In this document: positions 1 to 6,158 of the stretch, piece by piece
Numbering within the stretch: the first letter of the stretch is position 1
Layout of the letters: each line of letters begins with the position of its first letter
Source: Planctomycetaceae bacterium
GTDB lineage: Bacteria > Planctomycetota > Planctomycetia > Planctomycetales > Planctomycetaceae
Length of the DNA: 7,657 nucleotides
Direction: 5' to 3'
Assembly (NCBI GenBank): GCA_027080405.1
Contig: JALWSL010000187.1
Span: forward strand, 12,703 to 20,359
Made by a program: the position numbers and the translations under genes
The notes under the pieces: model-generated
Database searches by the model: none
Told to the model about the DNA's origin: nothing
The model's input: only the letters and a program-made list of their open reading frames with translations

Positions 1-1110
1 CATCGAAGGGCCAAAAACGCCCCCTGATCCCCCTGAGCTGATTGTCAACGAGGTTGTCAGAATTTTCACCAGCGCAACGGTTACCAGTAATGAGATGCTC
101 AAATTTTCCGGAACGGTCAGAGCAAGCTGCAAAAAGCCGTATCCGGTGCTGAGTACGCCCAATATGCTCTCTTCCTTGCCCCACAGGTAGTACAGCGAAA
201 CACTGATAACACCTGCCAAACACGCCCCGATAGCTGGTCGCAAATGCGGGATCACGGGTACTTTTTTGAACAGGGAATGTGTCCCGTAGAAAACACGAAC
301 GTAGACCATGCCGGCGATAAGAAGAATAAACGCCAGGGCTGTATAGGGCAGCAGTTCCAGTGGGGAAAGAAAAGAGTGATTGAGATCGGAACCGAATAGC
401 GGAAGAAAACGGATCTCTTTGGGGAGAAGCTGGGTATAAATGCTGTAAGCGACGATCGAAGATGTAGCCGAAGGGACGATGACATCCGATTCCATATCGG
501 CATCGCTGTAGAGGATTTCAGCCGAAAAAATGGCCCCGGCCAGTGGAGCCCGAAAAATCGCTCCAATGCCCGCTCCCATTCCCGCGGCGAGCATAATACG
601 ACGGTCTCGGGCGGAAAGTTCCAGCCTTGTGGCCAGCCAGGAACCGAAGCCTGCCCCAATTTGTGCAATCGGCCCCTCCCGTCCTCCGGAACCACCGGTT
701 CCCAGGGTAATGGCTGAGGCAATTGTCTTGATCAACGGGACACGGGTGCGGATCACTCCGCGCTTGTTATGAAAGGAATCGATTGCCGCATCGGTTCCGT
801 GTCCTTCAGCCTCTGGTGCAAAGGTATAAACAAGAAAACCGGAAAGAAGGCCGCCGATGGTCATCACCACAACAAGCAACCAGGGAGAAAACGGGATCGT
901 CGGGCCTGGAAAGAAACTGTGCTCACCATGCGCTTCAGGGGGGACGTATCCTGCGAACTCGCTTAAACTGTAATGGACAACGACCTGCCCAAGCAGTTGA
1001 AAAACAATGGCCCCCAACCCGGCGACAATTCCAACCAGAGAGGCCAGCAGAATCCACTTGCTGGAGACTTTGAAGTCGAGTGTCTCGAATATGTAACGCA
1101 GCGATGACAT
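1..1110 (-). CDS. CLC-family chloride channel/transporter, partial (C-terminal part beyond left edge)
   Basis: This is an integral membrane protein that moves chloride or a related anion. Reading from the ATG at 1110 gives 370 codons without a stop, so the gene leaves the window at base 1. Family signatures appear in order. AEGHGTD (residues 101-107) is the selectivity-filter loop, equivalent to GSGIP of E. coli ClcA. GGREGP (142-147) holds the gating glutamate E145. APLAG (188-192) follows, and GGVFGP (363-368) matches the third anion-binding loop (GxFxP). Several hydrophobic helices lie between them. The missing part should hold the last helices, the central tyrosine region and any CBS or TrkA-C domain. 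A histidine (H104) stands where ClcA has the filter serine, and isoleucine (I199) where ClcA has its proton glutamate E203. No clear Shine-Dalgarno precedes the start, but no in-frame start was seen in the 41 bases upstream and the N-terminus fits the family. It is divergent from the hydrolase gene. Family assignment is firm; channel versus exchanger is open. Confidence 0.93.
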   Translation of the reverse strand, partial: MSSLRYIFETLDFKVSSKWILLASLVGIVAGLGAIVFQLLGQVVVHYSLSEFAGYVPPEAHGEHSFFPGPTIPFSPWLLVVVMTIGGLLSGFLVYTFAPEAEGHGTDAAIDSFHNKRGVIRTRVPLIKTIASAITLGTGGSGGREGPIAQIGAGFGSWLATRLELSARDRRIMLAAGMGAGIGAIFRAPLAGAIFSAEILYSDADMESDVIVPSATSSIVAYSIYTQLLPKEIRFLPLFGSDLNHSFLSPLELLPYTALAFILLIAGMVYVRVFYGTHSLFKKVPVIPHLRPAIGACLAGVISVSLYYLWGKEESILGVLSTGYGFLQLALTVPENLSISLLVTVALVKILTTSLTISSGGSGGVFGPSM

Positions 1111-1238
1111 GAAGAAATCAGTTTGTGCGAAATAAAACTCTGAATTCCGACTTTTTCAGTCGTTCATACGGGAAAAAGACAAGGTTGGAGGATAGCATGT
1201 TGAAATCCTGAAAGCGACTCGCCAGAAGCAGCTTTTTT

Positions 1239-1260
1239 GATTTGTCATGGATTTGTCATG
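1239..1260. repeat. 11-bp perfect tandem direct repeat
   Basis: The unit GATTTGTCATG occurs twice back to back (1239-1249 and 1250-1260). The 11-bp period is close to one helical turn, so both copies would face the same side of the DNA. It sits about 150 bases before the hydrolase start. It may be a regulator site, a by-product of replication slippage, or chance. Confidence 0.85.
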
Positions 1261-1268
1261 GATAAAAT
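1242..1268 (+). promoter_or_regulatory. Tentative sigma70-like promoter for the GH140-like gene
   Basis: TTGTCA (1242-1247, 5 of 6 against TTGACA) and TAAAAT (1263-1268, 5 of 6 against TATAAT) are separated by 15 bases, shorter than the preferred 17. Both hexamers are close to or within the tandem repeat. It would give a leader of roughly 130 bases. The spacing makes this a weak call. Confidence 0.25.
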
Positions 1269-1395
1269 CGGCCTTTCTTCCCACTGGCGGGGAGATTGCT
1301 CACGGAGAGAGGCCGCTCGGTTCCTGTTCAGGGCATGAAGCCGAATCGGTAATTTTTCGAGATCAATAGTGTGATGTTCAAGCAGGAGTCAACCC

Positions 1396-1400
1396 GGGAG
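1396..1400 (+). promoter_or_regulatory. Ribosome binding site deciding the GH140-like start
   Basis: GGGAG lies six bases before the ATG at 1407, whereas the upstream in-frame ATG at 1371 has no comparable site. Together with the signal peptide beginning at 1407, this fixes the likely start. Confidence 0.65.
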
Positions 1401-1406
1401 TCAATT

Positions 1407-2885
1407 ATGAAAAGCCGTCTGTTATTCTCTGTTTTCCTGATTCTGTCTGTTGTGACCGGGGAGGGAAAATCTCCTGCCCAACCGTTGAATCCGTTACGGG
1501 TCAGCAGCAATGGCCGCTTTCTTGTGCATTCGGATGGCTCCCCCTTCTTCCCTTTGGCGGATACCGCTTGGGCGATTGCCTGGAATCTGGATCGTGACCA
1601 GGTCGCGAACTATTTGCAGCATCGCAAACAGCAGAAATTCAACACGATTGCACTTGTTGCGATTCCTTCTTACGACGACCATAAATTGATTGCCAATCGA
1701 AATGGCGATCAACCGTTTGAAATTGAGAATGGAAAATACAATCCTCTCAAACCGGTTGTCACAGCGGGAAATGATCCTGCTGACGCCGACCAGTACGATT
1801 ATTGGGATCACCTGGAATATGTGGTCGATATGGCCGCTTCCAACGGGTTCTTTGTGGTTCTGCTGCCGAGTTGGGGAGGTCATGTTGCCGGGAGTTATGG
1901 CACGGGAAAGGATACGTCGGGAATCATCATTCGACAGCCACAGGCGTATCGATACGGTCACTGGATCGGAAACCGTTTCAGAAAGAAGAAGAATCTCATT
2001 TGGATGCTTGGTGGCGATCGCAGCGCTGTCTATGGCGAAAAAAATTATTGTCATGTTTTCGATTTGTTGGCCGAAGGCATCGCCGATGGAGTCAATGGAG
2101 TCGATCAACCGGACGGCAAGGCCGACTTCAGCACCACCCTCATCAGTTATCACCCACAAAAATGGGCGCCCAATTCGTCCCGCTGGTTCCATCATTCCGA
2201 CTGGCTCGATTTCAATTCCATCCAGGATACTCCGCGGGATCAGATCGCCTCGATCCATTTCGACTACGGGCTGACTCCCACCAAACCGACCTGGCTTTTC
2301 GAGGGTGGGTATGAACATCGAAGAAACGAACTGTACCGCGATTGGCAGATTCGTTTTCAATCCTATCAGACAGTTTTCGCTGGTGGTTTCGGCGTTACCT
2401 ATGGAAACATGAATATCTATCACATGAGTGGGCCGTGGGAAAAGAGCATGGATGATCCCGGAAGCCTCCAAATGCGGCACCTGCTTGAACTGATGACATC
2501 ATTCAGCAAGGAACAGTTTTTAAACCGGATTCCGGACCAGGCATTGATCGAAGGTGAGCAGGGGGCGATGCAGGGGGCAGAGGGAGACCGCTCGGATCGC
2601 GTACAGGCAACCCGTGTGGCCAACGGGGATTTCGCCATGATCTATTTCGCCAATGGGCGCCCTGTAAAAATCAGAATGGATCGGTTGGCTGCACCGGTGA
2701 TGAATGCGTACTGGTTCAATCCTCGTAATGGAAAATGGCGAATCGGCGGGAACGAGTCGATTTCAAGAAAACCCTTCGCGAAAAAAATTCCGAGTGGGCC
2801 CGGTACTTCTTCCCGGTTGTTCACACCGCCCGGCCAGACGGGGGACGGAAACGATTGGGTCTTGCTGCTTGAACATCAATCTTGA
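1407..2885 (+). CDS. Secreted GH140/DUF4038 (apiosidase-like) glycoside hydrolase with C-terminal collagen-binding-type domain
   Basis: This is a probable exported glycoside hydrolase of 492 residues. The start at 1407 is preferred over the in-frame ATG at 1371: GGGAG lies six bases before it, and translation opens directly on a signal peptide (MKSR, hydrophobic stretch 5-16, possible cleavage after SPA at 22-24). Residues about 28-370 match the DUF4038/apiosidase-like TIM-barrel: the PLADTAW motif (49-55), a YL..R..Q.FN helix-strand, LIWMLGGDRS (197-206) and WLFEGGYE (296-303). D204 and E299 are the likely acid/base and nucleophile. Their spacing of 95 is close to the Asp187/Glu284 pair I recall for the apiosidase BT1012. 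Residues about 395-490 resemble the small beta-sandwich annotated as 'putative collagen-binding domain of a collagenase' that often follows DUF4038. Characterised GH140 releases apiose from rhamnogalacturonan II; the substrate here is not shown, since most DUF4038 proteins are untested. The gene converges on the CE15 gene. Its stop codon lies in a 13-bp duplication. Confidence 0.88.
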   Translation: MKSRLLFSVFLILSVVTGEGKSPAQPLNPLRVSSNGRFLVHSDGSPFFPLADTAWAIAWNLDRDQVANYLQHRKQQKFNTIALVAIPSYDDHKLIANRNGDQPFEIENGKYNPLKPVVTAGNDPADADQYDYWDHLEYVVDMAASNGFFVVLLPSWGGHVAGSYGTGKDTSGIIIRQPQAYRYGHWIGNRFRKKKNLIWMLGGDRSAVYGEKNYCHVFDLLAEGIADGVNGVDQPDGKADFSTTLISYHPQKWAPNSSRWFHHSDWLDFNSIQDTPRDQIASIHFDYGLTPTKPTWLFEGGYEHRRNELYRDWQIRFQSYQTVFAGGFGVTYGNMNIYHMSGPWEKSMDDPGSLQMRHLLELMTSFSKEQFLNRIPDQALIEGEQGAMQGAEGDRSDRVQATRVANGDFAMIYFANGRPVKIRMDRLAAPVMNAYWFNPRNGKWRIGGNESISRKPFAKKIPSGPGTSSRLFTPPGQTGDGNDWVLLLEHQS

Positions 2886-2892
2886 ACATCAA
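2868..2892. repeat. 13-bp tandem duplication at the GH140-like stop codon
   Basis: CTTGAACATCAA occurs at 2868-2879 and again at 2881-2892, giving a 13-bp period. The TGA stop (2883-2885) is inside the second copy, reached because 13 is not a multiple of three. With one copy removed, the frame would read LEHQAE and then stop at a TGA shortly after. Confidence 0.85.
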
Positions 2893-2904
2893 GCAGAGTG
2901 AGGC

Positions 2905-4044
2905 TTAATCAGACAGGTCGCTACTTTTGTCCCGATGCTTCCCGTAGAACTGCTGATCTGCAAAATCGAGTATTGCCCGCCAGTCAGCCGGAGTGAGATC
3001 GTGGGTTCCTTTTCGGATATGAAAGGCATTTTTTTTACCCGCACCGAGGAAATCAAAAACTTTCTGTGCCTGTTCTGTTGTGATTCGGGAGCCCAGAGGA
3101 TTCGCCCATAGATCCTGCTCCGCTTCGGTGCAAATCAGGGCTCTTGGGGCAACCAGCGCTTTCAGAAAATGTTGATCGAAAGGCAGGCGATTTTCTTTTC
3201 CGTCAAACCAGCGCAATCGGGGATGAAACCAGTAGGCAAACCGGGCAGGTTCGGTGATTTTGCCCAGTGTTTCACTTTTTTCGTTTCGAATTCGAAAACA
3301 GCCCGCTCCCCCGCAACCTGAACCATTCGCAGCAACCAACGCGAACCGTTCATCAAACGCGCCCGCCAGTAATGCCATTTTTCCGCCTCGGGAATGTCCC
3401 ACGATGCCGATTCGTTTCAGATCGATATCGTTTCGCGTTTCCAGATAGTCGACCACTCGCATGCCACCCCAGGCCCAAACGGCCAATGTGGCCCAGTCAT
3501 ACTCGGGATACGCTTTCTGGGCCGGGCCGTCGATGTTCGGCTTGTCCGGGTCAAGATCCTCTCTGGCATATTCAACCAGCATATAGCCTCGTTCGATCAG
3601 AAGTGGAACTTCCTCGATATGGCCAAGTTCTGCTTCTTCACGGACAATCACCGGCAATTTCCCGGATTTCTCGGGGCGATAAACAGCGATGCGCATCGAC
3701 ATGCTGTTTTCCGAGCCAATGACCAACGTCATTCTCTCCTCTGTTGCCCGGCATTCGCTCAGGTTACGCTTCTTCAGGCTCTCTGCAACCACTCTGTCCG
3801 GGCGTGGTGGCAGATGCCCATATTCGTAAAACTGCAGAATCTGCTTTATTTCTGTCCGGCGCTGCTCCCAATCCTCGATGTTTCGCACGCACCTTCCGTC
3901 TGCGAAGCTGAAAAGCTCGGGCAATTCCTTGATTTCAGGAAGGGAATCCAAAGAAGCGGGCGGCTCCCAGGATCCTGCCTGTACCGGATGAAAAGGAAGA
4001 ATCAGAAAAAAAAGAAGCAGATGAATGTTCAAGCGGGAACGCAT
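2905..4044 (-). CDS. Secreted CE15-type 4-O-methyl-glucuronoyl methylesterase (glucuronoyl esterase)
   Basis: This is an alpha/beta-hydrolase of 379 residues predicted to hydrolyse esters of glucuronic acid, the type of bond joining glucuronoxylan to lignin. The ATG at 4044 is preferred over the longer reading from 4113 because it begins a typical signal peptide (MRSR, hydrophobic 8-18, VQA at 21-23, cleavage before G24). The longer reading would add 23 basic residues and overlap the lipoprotein gene. GHSRGGK (216-222) carries the nucleophile S218, with R219 and K222 conserved in CE15. NGSGCGGAG (240-248) resembles the NNSGCGGA block of bacterial members. DLWANP (311-316) and GTHDLTPADW (346-355) follow, with catalytic H348. 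The canonical family glutamate, expected 23 residues after the serine, is glycine (G241), so D311 or a neighbouring Glu probably supplies the acid. The gene follows the lipoprotein gene by 7 bases, suggesting co-transcription and coupled translation. The substrate is untested; another uronate ester is possible. Confidence 0.88.
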   Translation of the reverse strand: MRSRLNIHLLLFFLILPFHPVQAGSWEPPASLDSLPEIKELPELFSFADGRCVRNIEDWEQRRTEIKQILQFYEYGHLPPRPDRVVAESLKKRNLSECRATEERMTLVIGSENSMSMRIAVYRPEKSGKLPVIVREEAELGHIEEVPLLIERGYMLVEYAREDLDPDKPNIDGPAQKAYPEYDWATLAVWAWGGMRVVDYLETRNDIDLKRIGIVGHSRGGKMALLAGAFDERFALVAANGSGCGGAGCFRIRNEKSETLGKITEPARFAYWFHPRLRWFDGKENRLPFDQHFLKALVAPRALICTEAEQDLWANPLGSRITTEQAQKVFDFLGAGKKNAFHIRKGTHDLTPADWRAILDFADQQFYGKHRDKSSDLSD

Positions 4045-4051
4045 TATCTTT

Positions 4052-4501
4052 CTATTTCTTCTTCCTTTTGTCTTCCAGCGAAAAATCGAATGTCTTCCCA
4101 CCTTCGGGGACATTAGCCGTCAAGGTTGATTTGTCCATTGAACTGTACTGGGGAGGCAACTGCTCGACACCTTGTGCAGCCTCCTCCGGGCTGTCTCCAA
4201 GTGGGGAACCATCTGGCTTGGTATACTTGGAAATGATCACCTTGTATTTCCCTACCGGGCATCCTTCGCGACCATTCATGTCCTTAATTGTGAATGTGCC
4301 GTTATCGTCCGTTGCACCGTAACACGGCCTGCCTTCTCCCATGAAGGTCACGGAAGCCCCTGGGAGAGGTTCGCCGTTGAGTGTTACCGAACCTGTCACT
4401 GGAACTACATCGGGCAAATCTTCTCCTCCGTTACCACATCCAAGTGCACTAATCAACAGAAGCAGAAAAGGGGAAAGGTATACTCTGGCTTTGATACTCA
4501 T
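4052..4501 (-). CDS. Small lipoprotein with transthyretin-like (carboxypeptidase-regulatory-type) domain
   Basis: The product is 149 residues with a lipoprotein-like signal (MSIKAR, hydrophobic 9-20, ALGCG at 19-23; C22 would be lipidated). The lipobox is imperfect, with Ala rather than Leu at -3. Residues about 35-95 form a transthyretin/carboxypeptidase-regulatory-like beta-sandwich: VTGSVTLNGEPLPGASVTF, then ATDDNGTFTI and PVGKYKVII. A low-complexity linker follows, then LPPQYS and a final strand (VPEGGKTFDFSLE), ending in the basic tail DKRKKK. Such lipoproteins commonly sit beside DUF1559 genes in planctomycetes; their function is unknown and they are presumably surface or periplasmic. 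The start at 4501 is chosen over 4549 because GGAAGAG lies six bases upstream and the signal peptide begins there; the longer form would start inside the terminator hairpin. The CE15 gene begins 7 bases after its stop. Confidence 0.85.
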   Translation of the reverse strand: MSIKARVYLSPFLLLLISALGCGNGGEDLPDVVPVTGSVTLNGEPLPGASVTFMGEGRPCYGATDDNGTFTIKDMNGREGCPVGKYKVIISKYTKPDGSPLGDSPEEAAQGVEQLPPQYSSMDKSTLTANVPEGGKTFDFSLEDKRKKK

Positions 4502-4507
4502 GACTGG

Positions 4508-4514
4508 CTCTTCC
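4508..4514 (-). promoter_or_regulatory. Ribosome binding site deciding the lipoprotein start
   Basis: On the minus strand GGAAGAG ends six bases before the ATG at 4501. This supports 4501 over the in-frame ATG at 4549 as the true start. Confidence 0.65.
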
Positions 4515-4531
4515 ACATACATCCAAACAAC

Positions 4532-4571
4532 AAAAAAAGAGATGCTCAAGGTTAAAATCCGGGAGCATCTC
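4532..4571 (-). terminator. Rho-independent terminator downstream of DUF1559, 30 bases before the lipoprotein start
   Basis: Read on the minus strand, GAGATGCTC (4571-4563) and GAGCATCTC (4547-4539) form a perfect 9-bp stem with a 15-base loop, followed directly by seven T residues (4538-4532). It lies about 245 bases after the DUF1559 stop. Because it ends only 30 bases before the lipoprotein ATG, it may act as a leader attenuator as well as an end-of-gene terminator. Confidence 0.85.
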
Positions 4572-4652
4572 GGAACAGTAATTTTGTAACATCCTGCAAG
4601 ACAAAAAACGCTGCTATTCCAGGTACCAGATTTGAACTCGGAACTGCACCAT

Positions 4653-4668
4653 CACATCAATAGATGTG
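4653..4668. repeat. Short inverted repeat (6-bp stem, 4-base loop)
   Basis: CACATC (4653-4658) and GATGTG (4663-4668) flank AATA. The stem could be extended with a bulge through flanking CAT/ATG. It falls in the 3' untranslated region of the DUF1559 transcript. No T-tract follows on either strand, so it is not a terminator; its role is unknown. Confidence 0.5.
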
Positions 4669-4814
4669 CTGATGACAAGCTTGATTTCCGGTTTGACAGC
4701 CCGGTCATCTGAAAATCACCCTTTTAACGCACCGACCCACTCACCGCGACGCACCCGATAATTTACAACCAGATGCATCGTGGAGCAGGACAACTCAGAG
4801 GCAAACAACAGCGA

Positions 4815-5828
4815 TCAGAACTCTCCCAGCACCTTTCCGTCGGCAATATAAGCGAGATTGAAACGCGTTGTGTTATCGATATTCTCACTGATGAACCGAA
4901 CAGAACCATCAGCCAGACAAACCTGCATGCCTCCTGGATGGGTGCTTCCGGGGGCGCTCCAGTCGCCGAGTGAATTTCTGGTTGTGTTGGTAAACGGCGG
5001 TGACCACCAGGAACAACAAGGCCAGAAGTTGATTCCTCGTGGGTACGTAAAATCGACTCCACCGCCTACCCACTTTGTGTAGCCCCAGGTTGGAGCAACA
5101 CCATTTTTAACATCGAATGTTGTTTCACATATCGCAACGGTGTTACTGGTTCCGTCTGTTATATCCCGGAAACGGCATCGAGATGAAATGCCGAACACCT
5201 TACGCGTCGTCTTCGGTTCGTTAATCCACAACTGTCGCCAGGAAGAATATCGGGAGACAGACATGCCGTACGATGTTTTTGCTCCGGGGTGACCGTTGGA
5301 ATTTGCGCCTGCATAGACACGATAGGCAGGATTATCGCCAGTGTAGTGGGGATTTCCATCATCCGAAGGGCATGTCAATGTAGGGATCGACTTGCTGACA
5401 ACAGCTGCATTGGGACTGGCCGAAGTAATCGGACTAAGTAAAGGCGCTGCCCCCGAACGGACGTAGGAACCGGAAGGAGCCTGTGGGTCGAACTGTTCAA
5501 ACAGAGGTGCCTGCTCAAGGTACGGGAGCAAGCCAACCCAACCACGGGCATTAAGCGTGAAACCTGTCGTGGTTGTCGTCTGACCTCCGCCGGCGGTTAC
5601 GGAACCATCAGCAGCGGCACTGTAGGGGAAAACATTGTAGGTGTCGTGGTAATTATGCAAAGCCAGGCCGATCTGTTTCAGGTTGTTTTTGCATGAACTT
5701 CTCCGGGCGGCTTCCCTGGCCTGTTGTACGGCTGGTAAAAGCAAAGCAACAAGTATTGCTATTATCGCAATCACAACCAATAGTTCGATAAGTGTAAACC
5801 CTCTTCTTCTGCGTGAACTTCTCGTCAT
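4815..5828 (-). CDS. DUF1559 (SBP_bac_10) protein with prepilin-type N-terminal methylation motif
   Basis: This is a 337-residue pseudopilin-like protein of a family expanded in planctomycetes and of unknown detailed function. The N-terminus is a class III prepilin signal: the basic leader [10 protein letters not shown], cleavage expected between G10 and F11, E15 at mature position +5, then a long hydrophobic helix (about 16-33, [16 protein letters not shown]). The stretch [20 protein letters not shown] follows, then [14 protein letters not shown], which is diagnostic of DUF1559. The C-terminus has the H-X9-DG motif (H297, D307-G308), and a CC pair sits in the FWPCCSWW segment. GGAG lies seven bases before the ATG, supporting the start. 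The length is usual for the family. It should need a prepilin peptidase encoded elsewhere and is probably exported and anchored by its helix. A sigma70-like promoter lies about 140 bases upstream and a terminator follows. A structural or surface role is inference only. Confidence 0.96.
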   Translation of the reverse strand: MTRSSRRRRGFTLIELLVVIAIIAILVALLLPAVQQAREAARRSSCKNNLKQIGLALHNYHDTYNVFPYSAAADGSVTAGGGQTTTTTGFTLNARGWVGLLPYLEQAPLFEQFDPQAPSGSYVRSGAAPLLSPITSASPNAAVVSKSIPTLTCPSDDGNPHYTGDNPAYRVYAGANSNGHPGAKTSYGMSVSRYSSWRQLWINEPKTTRKVFGISSRCRFRDITDGTSNTVAICETTFDVKNGVAPTWGYTKWVGGGVDFTYPRGINFWPCCSWWSPPFTNTTRNSLGDWSAPGSTHPGGMQVCLADGSVRFISENIDNTTRFNLAYIADGKVLGEF

Positions 5829-5835
5829 GATTAAT

Positions 5836-5839
5836 CTCC
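5836..5839 (-). promoter_or_regulatory. Shine-Dalgarno site of the DUF1559 gene
   Basis: GGAG on the minus strand lies seven bases before the ATG at 5828. It confirms the start that also gives the short basic prepilin leader. Confidence 0.7.
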
Positions 5840-5971
5840 ATTAACAACTGGTAAAGGAATATCCAGGAACACTGGAACAAAGAACACTGCAAAGAGTTGG
5901 AAAAGCGATTATCGGCAAACAGAACAGATTCCGATTCTCGCACCTGAACCAAAGTATGCAGCCAAACAGGT

Positions 5972-6008
5972 TCATGCTAAGTGGGTAATATTAATTTGTC
6001 AAGCATGA
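5972..6008. repeat. Inverted repeat overlapping the DUF1559 promoter (possible operator)
   Basis: TCATGCT (5972-5978) and AGCATGA (6002-6008) are perfect 7-bp inverted copies separated by 23 bases. One arm covers most of the -10 hexamer and the other touches the -35 hexamer. Arm centres are 30 bp apart, about three helical turns, so a dimeric or looped repressor could bind. This is a sequence pattern only. Confidence 0.5.
5974..6002 (-). promoter_or_regulatory. Sigma70-like promoter of the DUF1559 gene
   Basis: On the minus strand a perfect TTGACA (6002-5997) is followed, after exactly 17 bases, by TAGCAT (5979-5974), which matches TATAAT at four of six positions including the key first T, second A and last T. 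Transcription would start near 5967 and give a leader of about 140 bases. It reads toward DUF1559. Confidence 0.6.
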
Positions 6009-6158
6009 GATGGGAATAATCACCTGGTCGACAGATATTATACAGGGGGCGGGCTTCGAGTTTTTTACGTTCTTTTTTTGGATTCGTATATTTCGTATGG
6101 ATGGCAACACCTGCGAGCAATGTTGGAAACTGTTTCTGACACTCTGGGGGAGGGCATT

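Larger units (their letters stand above)
1111..1406. other. Divergent intergenic region between CLC gene and GH140-like gene
   Basis: This 296-base stretch separates two divergent genes and must hold the promoters of both unless transcription enters from outside. It contains an 11-bp tandem direct repeat (1239-1260), a TAAAAT hexamer just after it, and weak short inverted repeats near 1148-1178. An ATG at 1371 is in frame with the hydrolase but is probably not its start. I see no RNA gene and no convincing small ORF. Confidence 0.7.
4502..4814. other. Intergenic region between DUF1559 gene and lipoprotein gene
   Basis: This 313-base gap holds, on the minus strand, the 3' untranslated region of the DUF1559 gene, a 6-bp hairpin (4653-4668), a strong intrinsic terminator (4532-4571) and the lipoprotein ribosome binding site. 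I found no convincing minus-strand promoter and no plausible small gene. Confidence 0.65.
5829..6158. other. Intergenic region between ABC permease and DUF1559 genes
   Basis: This 330-base region lies between two co-directional minus-strand genes. The half near DUF1559 holds a leader of about 140 bases and a promoter (5974-6002) overlapped by an inverted repeat. The half next to the permease is A/T-rich, with homopolymer runs near 6060-6080, but I see no stable hairpin before a T-tract, so no intrinsic terminator is called for the permease. Small open frames here lack a ribosome site and recognisable sequence. Confidence 0.65.

Noticed and set aside
1148..1178. Short hairpins upstream of the CLC gene (CGACT/AGTCG; CTTTTTC/GAAAAAG)
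   Set aside because: Stems are 5-7 bp, A/T-rich or with a long loop, and lack a following T-tract; not a credible terminator or riboswitch.
1371..1406. Upstream in-frame ATG of the GH140-like gene
   Set aside because: The 12 extra residues (MMFKQESTRESI) are polar and would bury the signal peptide; the later ATG has the better ribosome site.
1494..2480. Long minus-strand open frame (328 codons) antisense to the GH140-like gene
   Set aside because: It is a shadow of the real gene: no recognisable domain, no ribosome site, and the plus-strand frame has clear family motifs.
2905..4113. Longer CE15 reading from the ATG at 4113
   Set aside because: It adds 23 strongly basic residues before a normal signal peptide and overlaps the lipoprotein gene by 62 bases.
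3394..4116. 240-codon plus-strand open frame opposite the CE15 gene
   Set aside because: It is antisense to a well-supported enzyme gene and its sequence has no family resemblance.
4052..4549. Longer lipoprotein reading from the ATG at 4549
   Set aside because: It would begin inside the terminator hairpin, lacks a ribosome site, and adds 16 residues before a good lipoprotein signal; 4501 has GGAAGAG six bases upstream.
4693..4730. TTGACA at 4693 on the plus strand as a promoter
   Set aside because: No acceptable -10 hexamer at 16-18 bases and no plus-strand gene downstream.
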